A stretch of 35,469 nt of DNA from Chitinophagales bacterium (GTDB lineage Bacteria > Bacteroidota > Bacteroidia > Chitinophagales > Saprospiraceae), in contig JAKSDI010000046.1 of assembly GCA_022360175.1 (NCBI GenBank), forward strand, positions 1 to 35,469, read 5' to 3'. The translations under genes and the position numbers were made by a program. The notes beneath the pieces were generated by a model. That model had not been told where the DNA came from. It saw nothing but the letters and a program-made list of their open reading frames with translations, and made no database searches. This document shows, piece by piece, positions 1-7,779 of the stretch (position 1 is its first letter; every line of letters begins with the position of its first letter).

Positions 1-1
1 A

Positions 2-1372
2 TATGAATATAGTTTTGAAAATGGCCCATTTACCAATAACAATACATTCGGCAATTTGGCAGTTGGCGAATATGACATCACCATTAGAGATGCCAATAAT
101 TGTGAGGTCCTATTAACTATCCCAGTCAATGAACTGGAACTAACTATTGATCCTACAGCTATATCCATTGTCCATCCATCTTGTACCGGTTTCTCTGATG
201 GTTCTATCGTTGTGGATATTATCAATGGACAAGCACCCTATCAATATGATTTTAATGATGGAAATGGCTTTGTAAGCACCAATACACTTACAGGCTTACC
301 CGCAGGTACTTATACAGTAGATGCGCTCGACGCCAATCTTTGTATGGGTTCATTTACCTTTACGCTGGAAGATCCTCCATTACTTGAAGTAAGCTTTGAC
401 CTCTTAAATATCAGTTGCTTTGGAGCTATGGATGGAGAATTGACGGCCGTAGCAACTGGTGGCGTAGGCAACTATTCTTACCAGTGGCAAGGAGGGCAAA
501 CATCTGCAACAATTACCGGCCTGGATGAAGGTAGCTATTTTGTGACCGTGACTGATGGTAATGGATGTATTACTTCTAATGATACTACTTTTACTCAGCC
601 TCCTCCCCTATTTATCGAGCTAGATAGCGTAGTGGATGTAATTTGCTTTGGCGAAGAGACAGGCATTATCGATGTAGTAGGCATTGGCGGAACTCCTCCT
701 TTTGAATATAGTATAGATGGTTCTTCCTTCCAAACATCTGATATTTTTGACAATCTTCCTGCGGGTGACTACACTATCACAGTGATGGATAGCCGCGGTT
801 GTACGGAAACAGTAGATGCCACTGTTATTGAACCTCCAGAATTGATTGTGGATGCAGGTTTAGATGTTGAAATAGAATTAGGTTATTCTACTCGTCTCCG
901 AGCAATAGCCAATGATTTTCCAGTCACTTATAGTTGGTCCCCTCCAGATTTCCTCTCTTGTATAGACTGCTCTAATCCGGAAGCATCTCCCGTAAATACA
1001 ACTACCTATACGGTTACCGTATTTGATGAAAACGGTTGCCCTGCTAGTGATGATGTTACAGTAACTGTAACCAAAAACCGTCCTCTTTATGTTCCTAATG
1101 GCTTTTCACCTAATGATGATGGCGTAAATGATGGTTTTACAATATTTGCAGGCCCGGGAGTACGAGAAATCCAGGAATTACTCATTTTCAATCGCTGGGG
1201 AGGCCTCGTATTTGAATCTAATAATTTCCAACCTAATGAGCCTGCTTTAGGATGGGACGGGATATTTAAAGACGAACCTGCACAAATAGGAGTCTATGCC
1301 TACTATGCCAAGGTAGCATTTATTGATGATGTCGTGATTTTAGTAGAAGGAGATGTGCAGTTGGTAAGGTAA
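2..1372 (+). CDS. SprB-repeat adhesin with gliding-motility C-terminal domain (3' part)
   Basis: The reading frame is open to the left edge of the window, so only the last ~456 residues are seen; the TTG at 56 is not a true start. The visible part has about four SprB-like repeats of roughly 80 residues, each with a Cys-x-Gly-x-x-x-Gly head, a Gly-Gly turn, a YxW or YxI core and an 'AGxYTVTVTD'-like end. After residue ~330 comes a CHU_C/T9SS type B C-terminal domain with the landmarks 'VPNGFSPNDDGVND', 'FNRWGG' and 'YAYYAKV'. Proteins of this type are exported by the type IX secretion system and held at the cell surface, where relatives such as SprB act in gliding and adhesion. The stop is followed by a strong hairpin at 1390-1439. 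Family assignment is firm; the specific role is unknown because the N-terminus is outside the window. Confidence 0.9.
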   Translation, partial: YEYSFENGPFTNNNTFGNLAVGEYDITIRDANNCEVLLTIPVNELELTIDPTAISIVHPSCTGFSDGSIVVDIINGQAPYQYDFNDGNGFVSTNTLTGLPAGTYTVDALDANLCMGSFTFTLEDPPLLEVSFDLLNISCFGAMDGELTAVATGGVGNYSYQWQGGQTSATITGLDEGSYFVTVTDGNGCITSNDTTFTQPPPLFIELDSVVDVICFGEETGIIDVVGIGGTPPFEYSIDGSSFQTSDIFDNLPAGDYTITVMDSRGCTETVDATVIEPPELIVDAGLDVEIELGYSTRLRAIANDFPVTYSWSPPDFLSCIDCSNPEASPVNTTTYTVTVFDENGCPASDDVTVTVTKNRPLYVPNGFSPNDDGVNDGFTIFAGPGVREIQELLIFNRWGGLVFESNNFQPNEPALGWDGIFKDEPAQIGVYAYYAKVAFIDDVVILVEGDVQLVR

Positions 1373-1389
1373 AACAAAGCGGTACAAAC

Positions 1390-1439
1390 AACAAACTGTG
1401 GTATTTAGTAAATCAAATTACCAAATACCACAGTTTGTT
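1390..1439. terminator. 17-bp perfect hairpin between convergent genes
   Basis: Positions 1390-1406 and 1423-1439 are exact inverse complements with a 16-nt loop. The hairpin lies 18 nt after the stop of the SprB-repeat gene and 88 nt after the stop of the convergent rpsU. The perfect pairing works in both directions, so it is probably a bidirectional terminator, although neither side has a long T-run. Confidence 0.7.
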
Positions 1440-1527
1440 ATTCGCAGAAGTAAGCTAATAAAGCCCCTTCTAAATGCTATATAATGAGGTAAACGCTTCC
1501 GTTTTATGAGAAATAGATAGCAGTGGC

Positions 1528-1725
1528 TTACATTTCGCCAGCATCCATTTCTTTTTGCAGCTTGTAACGCGCTTTCAAAACTTCGTTGCGGCGCTGAACA
1601 GATGGTTTTGTAAACTGCTTACGGCGACGTAGTTCTTTAATTACCCCAATTTGGCGGTGCTTACGCTTGTAACGCTTTAATGCTCTATCTATAGATTCGC
1701 CGTCTTTTACATTGATAATAATCAT
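1528..1725 (-). CDS. rpsU: 30S ribosomal protein bS21
   Basis: A 65-residue, very basic protein starting MIIINVKDGESIDRALKRYK, with the classic bS21 pattern of 'GESIDRALKRYKRK' followed by an Arg/Lys-rich helical region ('ELRRRKQFTKPSVQRRNE'). Length matches the family. bS21 sits on the 30S platform; in Bacteroidota ribosomes it helps bS18 and bS6 sequester the 3' tail of 16S rRNA that carries the anti-Shine-Dalgarno sequence (established for Flavobacterium). The gene is single, convergent with the SprB-repeat gene and divergent from the T9SS gene at 2105. It has its own well-formed promoter about 190 nt upstream and an unusually good Shine-Dalgarno sequence, both annotated separately; together they suggest translational autoregulation. 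Confidence 0.97.
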   Translation of the reverse strand: MIIINVKDGESIDRALKRYKRKHRQIGVIKELRRRKQFTKPSVQRRNEVLKARYKLQKEMDAGEM

Positions 1726-1734
1726 AAATTAATT

Positions 1735-1740
1735 CTCCAA
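1735..1740 (-). promoter_or_regulatory. Shine-Dalgarno sequence of rpsU
   Basis: Read on the minus strand this is TTGGAG, with GGAG ending 9 nt before the rpsU ATG (1725). I see no comparable GGAG at proper spacing in front of the other genes here, as expected for Bacteroidota. In Flavobacterium-type systems the rpsU leader is a known exception and is thought to be read by ribosomes lacking bS21, giving feedback control. Confidence 0.75.
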
Positions 1741-1913
1741 TTAAAAATTATAAAAATTGTTTTCTCATTGGAAGGAAGCGTCTCTTTTATTATTGAAACA
1801 AGACACTCAAATCGTCCAATTTTCCCTTCAAACGCCTAGTAAATACTGATTATTTGCCTAATAATGATTGAAAGGTGAGTTTACCTTAAACTCCCAGGTT
1901 TAAAATAGCGGCA

Positions 1914-1945
1914 CAAAGATAAAGATAATATTTGAAGCAAGCAAA
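1914..1945 (-). promoter_or_regulatory. rpsU promoter (TTTG-N20-TATCTTTG)
   Basis: On the minus strand TTTG (1945-1942) is followed after exactly 20 nt by TATCTTTG (1921-1914), a full match to the Bacteroidota housekeeping promoter TTTG-N19/20-TAnnTTTG. Transcription would begin near 1907, giving a leader of about 180 nt. A small hairpin (1877-1882 with 1888-1893) lies near the 5' end of that leader. The rest of the 1726-2083 gap shows no coding potential. Confidence 0.8.
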
Positions 1946-2104
1946 TCAGTTTACAATACTATACCCTCTTAATCTTCCGGATACCTTACAAAATGTTCGG
2001 CATTCAGCCTTTCAAATATTCTAAATTACAATTTCAGCAACCTGACATATTATATTATTTGGCTTGACCCAATCAATTCAAAAATGGAATTTTATTGGCA
2101 TCAT

Positions 2105-3781
2105 ATGAAAACTAAACAAATCACATTATCAAAAAACGTACTTATGCTATCACGTATACTTTTCATTCTTTTATGTTCTCTCCCTTTACTACTTCAAGCC
2201 CAGGAAAAAGTAACTATTAAAAATGGTAATTTAGCCACTTCACTATCTTACAATGGAATATCTCCCGGAGAAGATGGCACTCCCTGGATATCATATGATC
2301 AGGATGGGCAATTTTTATCTCTTGCCTATGCCTCTAATCTCTGGTTTGGAGGGATAGACGCTAATGGTAATCTCTTTACGAATGCTCTAACCTACGACTA
2401 TTCAAATCCATATAGCAGCTCTCTAGGAAAAGTATTCCAGGTAAATAAAGAGCAAATCATAGCTCATATAGCAGATTATGAAGACAATGGAGTGATCGAT
2501 AATCCCATTGAACAAATTTTTGCATGGCCAGGAAGAGATAATCCTCATTTCGGAGAATACAATGACAATCTGGAATTGCCAACCGACAACAATATCCTAG
2601 CTCCTTTTTGGGATGTAGATCAGGATGGTGTTTATAATCCTTCAGCAGGAGATCATCCAGTTTTACACGTCAGAGGTTGCGATCTTTCATCTATCATTCC
2701 CAGTCAGATGAATTGGTGTGTATATTCGATTGCCCACAATATAACCAATGTCCCCCTATTTGAGGTACAGCTTAATCTATTTACAATAAGCTGTGAAGAA
2801 GAAAACCCTCTAAATAACACCCTATTCACTCATTATACTATTGTCAATCAGAATACCGAATTATACAATGAAGTATACTGGGGATTATTTACAGATTTAG
2901 ACATAGGTTGCCATACCGATGATTATGTAGGTTCTTTCCCCGAACGACATGCGGCTTTCGTTTACAATGCAAGCAATAATGATCAAAATTGCGATAATGT
3001 TTCTGGCTTTGGAGAAAACCCTCCGGCTTTTGGTATTGATATTCTTAGAGGCCCTTTGGGCCCTCAGGCAGAAGAGCTTCCTATATCCAGCATTATCAAC
3101 TATCACAATAGTGCGATTGGACCATTTCCTCCTGCTACTACTGATCCGGGCACCTCCATAGAGTATTACAATTACTTAAAAGGATTGTGGAGAGATGGTA
3201 GCCCCCTCACCAATGAAGGCCTGGGGTATAATGAAGGGGAAGCAACTAATTTTATTTTCCCTGGCCTACCAGAGCAAGAAGGAAACTGGACAGAATGGGA
3301 AACACAAAACCCAGCAGGTGATCGCAGATTATTAATGAATTTTGGCCCTTTTGACCTCCAACAAGGTGCTGTCAATGAATTTATACTAAGCTATAATTAT
3401 CACAGAGATTCTGACAATCATCTAAAACAAGTAGAAGGCTTAAGAGATCACATTGATCAGGTACAGGGATTTTTTGACAATTGTCTTGATATAGAAAATG
3501 TATCGGGTCTTCCGACATGTACTCAAATAGTCGTTACTGATACAGACAACCAACTACTACCCAAAGAAACTATTACCCTATTTCCTAATCCCGCTCACGA
3601 AACCGTAACAATAGAAACGGAAGCAAATATTTCAAGCGTACGCTTGATTGATGCGACTGGCCAGCAACTATACAATGGATCAGGCAACTCTATAGATATT
3701 CGCGCACTTCCAAGTGGCTTGTATTTTGTTGGTATGGAAATCAATGGACAGAAAGTATTCAAAAAATTAGTAAAGGAGTAG
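2105..3781 (+). CDS. T9SS-secreted protein with type A sorting domain, paralogue 1
   Basis: A secreted protein of 558 residues from the chosen ATG at 2105; an in-frame ATG at 2084 would add MEFYWHH before the signal peptide and is less likely. A hydrophobic stretch (LFILLCSLPLLLQAQ) gives a signal peptide cut near 'AQA/Q'. The body has 'LWFGGIDANGNL', 'WPGRDNPHF', an Asp-rich calcium-type loop 'DVDQDGVYNPSAGD' and 'MNWCVYS'. The last ~75 residues form a T9SS type A sorting domain ('LFPNPAHETV' to 'GLYFVGMEINGQKVFKKLVKE'). The family is common in Bacteroidota but has no known function that I can name. It is followed after 134 nt by a close paralogue. Nothing indicates an enzyme active site. 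Confidence 0.88.
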   Translation: MKTKQITLSKNVLMLSRILFILLCSLPLLLQAQEKVTIKNGNLATSLSYNGISPGEDGTPWISYDQDGQFLSLAYASNLWFGGIDANGNLFTNALTYDYSNPYSSSLGKVFQVNKEQIIAHIADYEDNGVIDNPIEQIFAWPGRDNPHFGEYNDNLELPTDNNILAPFWDVDQDGVYNPSAGDHPVLHVRGCDLSSIIPSQMNWCVYSIAHNITNVPLFEVQLNLFTISCEEENPLNNTLFTHYTIVNQNTELYNEVYWGLFTDLDIGCHTDDYVGSFPERHAAFVYNASNNDQNCDNVSGFGENPPAFGIDILRGPLGPQAEELPISSIINYHNSAIGPFPPATTDPGTSIEYYNYLKGLWRDGSPLTNEGLGYNEGEATNFIFPGLPEQEGNWTEWETQNPAGDRRLLMNFGPFDLQQGAVNEFILSYNYHRDSDNHLKQVEGLRDHIDQVQGFFDNCLDIENVSGLPTCTQIVVTDTDNQLLPKETITLFPNPAHETVTIETEANISSVRLIDATGQQLYNGSGNSIDIRALPSGLYFVGMEINGQKVFKKLVKE

Positions 3782-3862
3782 GATTATTGCTGGCATAGGA
3801 GTCATTGATAAAACAAGGGCTTCTATGCTTTTCTCTTTATTCAGCATTTAATAAAATTGTTT

Positions 3863-3887
3863 AAATACGATACTTATCGTATTTTTT
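3863..3887 (+). terminator. Intrinsic terminator between the two paralogues
   Basis: A 9-bp stem (3863-3871 with 3876-3884) with a 4-nt loop runs straight into TTT. It lies 81 nt after the stop of the first paralogue and only 29 nt before the ATG of the second. It could therefore end the first transcript or attenuate the second. Confidence 0.65.
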
Positions 3888-3915
3888 GATATTGAAATCA
3901 CCAAAAGATGACAAA

Positions 3916-5571
3916 ATGGATAAGAGTCAAAAATTACTATTAATATGCTTTTTTCTACCCTTATTATTACTCGCTCAAGAAACTGTCGAAATTCAAAACA
4001 ATAATTTAAGAGCTTACCTGCGCGCTGATGGCGGACTCATAAACCCCAATGATATTCACTGGCTTTCGTATGAACAAGATGGAGCCCTGGTACCATTGGC
4101 ACACTATGCAGGACTATGGCTTGGAGGATTAGATCCATCTGGTAATTTATTTGTAGCAGACCTTAGAAATGGAGGAAATGCAGGTCCGATAAGTGTGGAC
4201 GCCCCTTATGATAAAGTGTGGAAAATAAGTGCTCAGGAAATAGCTTCTCACCTGGCGGATTTTGAGGATAACGGCATCATTGACAATCCTCAAGCTGGGA
4301 TATTCGCATGGCCAGGAAGAGGTAACCCCCATTTTTTTGATTACAACCCTGGGCTTGAACCTTCTAGTAGCAGCTTTGGAGCAGCTCCTTTTTGGGATCG
4401 TGATGGTAATGGGCTTTACAATCCTTCAGAGGGTGATTATCCTATTCTTGAGGTTCGGGGATGCTCTTCTTCTCCTATCATTCCTACAGAAATGAATTGG
4501 TGTGTATATACCGTTGAAGATACCAATGCCGATTCAGCAATCATGGAAATACAACTCAATCTTTTTCATTTTAGTTGTGAAGAAACACACCCTCTGAATG
4601 AAGCACTCTTTATCAGTTATAAGCTTATTCACTGGAGTGATGCCACTTATACAGATATGTATTGTGGCTTATTTACAGACCCTGACCTGGGTTGTCCATT
4701 TGATGACTATATAGGCAGTCTTCCTGAAAGGAATGTAGCTTACACTTATAATGCCAGCAATGATGATGAAGTATGTTTTACCGGGCTGGCTGCGTTTGGA
4801 GAAAATCCCCCGGTACTTGCTACAGATGTATATAGAAGCCCTCTTACTTTCGTACCAATACCTCAGGAAGTTCCTCTTTCGAGTATTATGGCTTATCATA
4901 GCCCTGGGTTTGGCAATCCTAACCCCGCTACAACCGACCCTAATCTTCCTTACGAATACTACAACTATTTGCAGGGAAAATGGAGAGATGGAACTCCTAT
5001 GACGATTGGTGGCAACGGCTATGGCGGATTGGAAGAAACCAGTTTTGCCTTTCCGGGATTGCCAGAAGTAGCAAACACATGGACCGAATGGCAGGAAAGC
5101 AATACCCCTGGCGACCGCAGGCATCTGATCAACTTTGGCCCTTTTGACCTGCTTCCTGGAGCAGTGAATGAAGTAATTGCAAGTTATAGTCTATACACAG
5201 GCCCGGGCAATCACCTTGAAAAGGTAGAAGGCATGAGCAATCAGTCAGATCAATTGCAAGCTTATTTTGATAACTGTTTTGATATTGAAAATGCAACGGG
5301 GCTTCCTCCATGCACCTTCACCGTGACAGGTACAGATATAAAATCTTCATCTCTTGAACCTATCGTTTTATTTCCTAATCCTGCTCGCGAAACAGTAGAG
5401 ATACAAACAGAAGCAAATATTTCAAAAGTATACTTGTTTGATACTACAGGAAAACAATGGTATAGCGGTACAGGAAATAGCATCGCTATTAATTCATTGC
5501 CTGGAGGGCTCTATTTTGTAGGAATAGAAATAAATGGACAGATAGTGTTTAGGAAATTAGTTAAAGAGTAA
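3916..5571 (+). CDS. T9SS-secreted protein with type A sorting domain, paralogue 2
   Basis: A 551-residue protein from ATG 3916. The frame extends up to a TTG at 3886, but the ATG gives a clean signal peptide (MDKSQKLLLICFFLPLLLLAQ). It matches the preceding protein over its whole length: 'LWLGGLDPSGNL', 'FAWPGRGNPHF', calcium-type loop 'DRDGNGLYNPSEGD', 'MNWCVYT', 'GDRRHLINFGPFDLLPGAVNE', and a nearly identical T9SS type A sorting tail ('LFPNPARETVEIQTEANIS'). The pair arose by tandem duplication. Both are predicted to be translocated across the outer membrane and have their tails removed. Function is unknown; the Asp-rich loop suggests calcium binding. A terminator at 5587-5655 ends the unit. 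Confidence 0.88.
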   Translation: MDKSQKLLLICFFLPLLLLAQETVEIQNNNLRAYLRADGGLINPNDIHWLSYEQDGALVPLAHYAGLWLGGLDPSGNLFVADLRNGGNAGPISVDAPYDKVWKISAQEIASHLADFEDNGIIDNPQAGIFAWPGRGNPHFFDYNPGLEPSSSSFGAAPFWDRDGNGLYNPSEGDYPILEVRGCSSSPIIPTEMNWCVYTVEDTNADSAIMEIQLNLFHFSCEETHPLNEALFISYKLIHWSDATYTDMYCGLFTDPDLGCPFDDYIGSLPERNVAYTYNASNDDEVCFTGLAAFGENPPVLATDVYRSPLTFVPIPQEVPLSSIMAYHSPGFGNPNPATTDPNLPYEYYNYLQGKWRDGTPMTIGGNGYGGLEETSFAFPGLPEVANTWTEWQESNTPGDRRHLINFGPFDLLPGAVNEVIASYSLYTGPGNHLEKVEGMSNQSDQLQAYFDNCFDIENATGLPPCTFTVTGTDIKSSSLEPIVLFPNPARETVEIQTEANISKVYLFDTTGKQWYSGTGNSIAINSLPGGLYFVGIEINGQIVFRKLVKE

Positions 5572-5586
5572 ACTCAGATATAGAAC

Positions 5587-5655
5587 AGGGCAAATTCTTT
5601 TATTTATTAGCATCATGGACCTGCTATTCATTCCAGGAATTTGCCCTACTTTTTC
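5587..5655 (+). terminator. Long-loop terminator after paralogue 2
   Basis: An 11-bp perfect stem (5587-5597 with 5637-5647) with a 39-nt loop is followed by ACTTTTTCT. It starts 15 nt past the stop codon and is well placed to end transcription on the plus strand. Confidence 0.7.
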
Positions 5656-5763
5656 TATAGAAATTATTGTGAGCACAAAGTTTATATTGATTTTGGCCTT
5701 AGAAATCGTAGACTTAAAGAAAATTTAATGCCCTTTTTCCCTGCATCCTATTGTAGATGGTAG

Positions 5764-5771
5764 TAGCTTTG
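5764..5771 (+). promoter_or_regulatory. Promoter -7 element of the serB-serA fusion
   Basis: TAGCTTTG followed by CCCCC matches TAnnTTTG. The ATG at 5780 is only 8 nt past the element, so the transcript would be nearly leaderless. No clear TTTG is found at the -33 position. Confidence 0.55.
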
Positions 5772-5779
5772 CCCCCATT

Positions 5780-7669
5780 ATGGAAAGGCCTACATTGATC
5801 ATCGACTTTGACAGTACTTTCACAAGGCTGGAAGCACTGGACTTATTAACGGAAATCGTATTGGATGGTGACCCGAAAAAGGATCACGTGTTACAACAAA
5901 TCCAGGACATCACTAACCAGGGCATGGAAGGCTTGCTCGATTTCCGCCAGTCACTTACTCAACGACTTGACCTACTGCGTATACATCGCGATGATGTACA
6001 AAAGTTGTCGGATCGCCTGAAACATATGATTTCTGATTCCTTTATGCGTAATCAGTCTCATTTTCAGGCTTTAAAAGATAATGTCTACATCGTTTCCAAT
6101 GGCTTTAAAAGTTTCATTGTCCCAGTAGTTACCCACTACGGTTTATTGGCAGAAAACGTATATGCCAATGAGTTTGTATATGATGCAGCAGGTTATGTTG
6201 ATGGATTTAATACCCTAAACCCTCTTTCTAATAGCGGAGGAAAATCAAAAGTCATCCAACAACTCAACCTCGGTGGCGACGTATATGTCATTGGTGATGG
6301 TGCCAATGATTTAGAAATTCGTAAAGCCGGCTTTGCTAATAAGTTTTATTTGTTTACTGAAAATGTTGAGCGCGAGCGGGTTAAACCAGAAGCTGATCAC
6401 ATCGCTCCCAACGTTGATGAAATCTTATATGAATTAAAGATGAGCAGATCATTATCTTATCCTAAAAATCGCATTAAAGTACTCCTGCTGGAAGGTGTGC
6501 ACAGGGATGCTGTTAAAATTTTTGAAAAGGAAGGTTATCAGGTCGAGTATTTGACTACTGCCCTCTCTGAAGATGAGTTGTGCGAAAAAATTAAAGATGT
6601 CAACATTTTGGGTATTCGATCGAAAACCCAGGTTACAGAAAAGGTCATTAAGAGTGCCAAGCGCCTGATCAATGTAGCGGCCTTTTGTATTGGCACCAAT
6701 CAAATCGACCTGGAAGCCTGTACCAAGCATGGTGTTGCAGTATTTAATGCTCCATTTAGCAATACTCGCTCTGTAGTAGAATTGGCTATAGCCGAAATCA
6801 TCATATTGGTACGTAATCTCCCTGATAAAGCAAGAGCCATGCATCAGGGACGTTGGGAAAAATCAGCAAATGGGTCTCAGGAAGTACGTGGTAAAAAATT
6901 GGGGATCGTAGGTTATGGCAATATAGGTGCTCAGCTTTCTGTGCTAGCAGAAGCAATAGGGCTTGAAGTGTATTTCTACGACCTTGACGATAAATTACCA
7001 CTGGGTAATGCCCGTAAGTGTGAAACGCTCAAGGAATTGCTAAATACTGTAGATATTGTATCCCTGCATGTTGACGGGCGGCCAGAAAACAATAACATTT
7101 TTGGCAGGGAAGAATTTGCAGAAATGAAAGATGGGGCCATCTTTATTAACCTTGCACGCGGCAAAGTAGTACAAATTGATGCCTTAAAAGCCGCATTGGA
7201 TTCTGGCAAATTAAAAGGAAGTGCCGTAGATGTTTTCCCTAAGGAACCTAAGAGCAATGACGAGCCCTTTGAATCTGAATTGATGGGTGCAAAAAATACC
7301 ATTCTGACACCCCATATTGGTGGAAGTACGATGGAGGCCCAGGAAAACATAGGCAATTTTGTCCCTAATAAAGTTATTCAGTACATCAATACTGGATCAA
7401 CAACAGGCAGTGTCAACTTCCCAAATGTACAACTGCAAAGTGTCCGAGACGCACATCGATTATTACACATCCACCATAATGTACCTAATGTACTGGCTAA
7501 GATTGATAACATTCTGGCAAATCACAATATCAATATCCTGAGCCAATACTTGAAAACAAACGAGCATATTGGTTATGTAATTACTGATGTAGATCAGGAA
7601 TACAATGATGAATTGCTGAATGAAATGCGACAGATTGATCCTACGATCTGGTTCCGCGTATTGTATTAG
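5780..7669 (+). CDS. serA: Fused phosphoserine phosphatase-like HAD / D-3-phosphoglycerate dehydrogenase
   Basis: A 629-residue two-enzyme protein. Residues 1-225 are a HAD phosphatase of the SerB type: nucleophile motif DFDST (D9, D11), 'VSNG' as motif II and 'GDGANDLE' as motif IV. Residues ~232-545 are phosphoglycerate dehydrogenase: NAD motif 'GIVGYGNIG', 'NLARGKVV' (catalytic Arg), 'DVFPKEP' (Glu) and 'LTPHIGGST' (His). Residues ~550-629 are an ACT domain resembling E. coli SerA, with the His-x-Asn and Asn residues that bind serine there ('HIHHN', 'NINILSQ'), so serine feedback inhibition is likely. SerA makes 3-phosphohydroxypyruvate from 3-phosphoglycerate; SerB removes phosphate from phosphoserine. 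The fusion joins steps 1 and 3 of serine synthesis; no serC lies nearby. A promoter -7 element almost touches the ATG, and a hairpin follows the stop. Confidence 0.93.
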   Translation: MERPTLIIDFDSTFTRLEALDLLTEIVLDGDPKKDHVLQQIQDITNQGMEGLLDFRQSLTQRLDLLRIHRDDVQKLSDRLKHMISDSFMRNQSHFQALKDNVYIVSNGFKSFIVPVVTHYGLLAENVYANEFVYDAAGYVDGFNTLNPLSNSGGKSKVIQQLNLGGDVYVIGDGANDLEIRKAGFANKFYLFTENVERERVKPEADHIAPNVDEILYELKMSRSLSYPKNRIKVLLLEGVHRDAVKIFEKEGYQVEYLTTALSEDELCEKIKDVNILGIRSKTQVTEKVIKSAKRLINVAAFCIGTNQIDLEACTKHGVAVFNAPFSNTRSVVELAIAEIIILVRNLPDKARAMHQGRWEKSANGSQEVRGKKLGIVGYGNIGAQLSVLAEAIGLEVYFYDLDDKLPLGNARKCETLKELLNTVDIVSLHVDGRPENNNIFGREEFAEMKDGAIFINLARGKVVQIDALKAALDSGKLKGSAVDVFPKEPKSNDEPFESELMGAKNTILTPHIGGSTMEAQENIGNFVPNKVIQYINTGSTTGSVNFPNVQLQSVRDAHRLLHIHHNVPNVLAKIDNILANHNINILSQYLKTNEHIGYVITDVDQEYNDELLNEMRQIDPTIWFRVLY

Positions 7670-7680
7670 TATTAAATATT

Positions 7681-7725
7681 ATCGTGCAAAATAGCGGTCA
7701 TGGAAGGCAAGTAATTTTGCACGAT
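7681..7725. terminator. 12-bp hairpin after the serB-serA fusion
   Basis: Positions 7681-7692 and 7714-7725 are perfect inverse complements around a 21-nt loop, starting 12 nt after the stop. There is no T-run after it on the plus strand, but its position fits a transcript end. A second, longer hairpin follows two bases later. Confidence 0.6.
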
Positions 7726-7727
7726 CA

Positions 7728-7779
7728 GATGCATTTCTGTAGTTTTATCAAACAACATAATATACTACAGAAATGCGTC
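7728..7779 (+). promoter_or_regulatory. 16-bp hairpin that buries the start codon of the next gene
   Basis: Positions 7728-7743 pair with 7764-7779. Fifteen pairs are Watson-Crick and one is U-G on the plus-strand RNA (7730/7777), with a 20-nt loop. The ATG of the BNR-repeat gene (7773-7775) lies inside the right arm. If transcription starts upstream of 7728, this structure should block initiation unless it is opened. Confidence 0.65.

Noticed and set aside
56-58. TTG start of the first gene
   Set aside because: The reading frame continues to the left edge with adhesin-like sequence, so the true start is outside the window.
4669-5124. 151-aa minus-strand ORF within T9SS paralogue 2
   Set aside because: It lies entirely inside a well-supported gene and its product resembles no family; a shadow frame.
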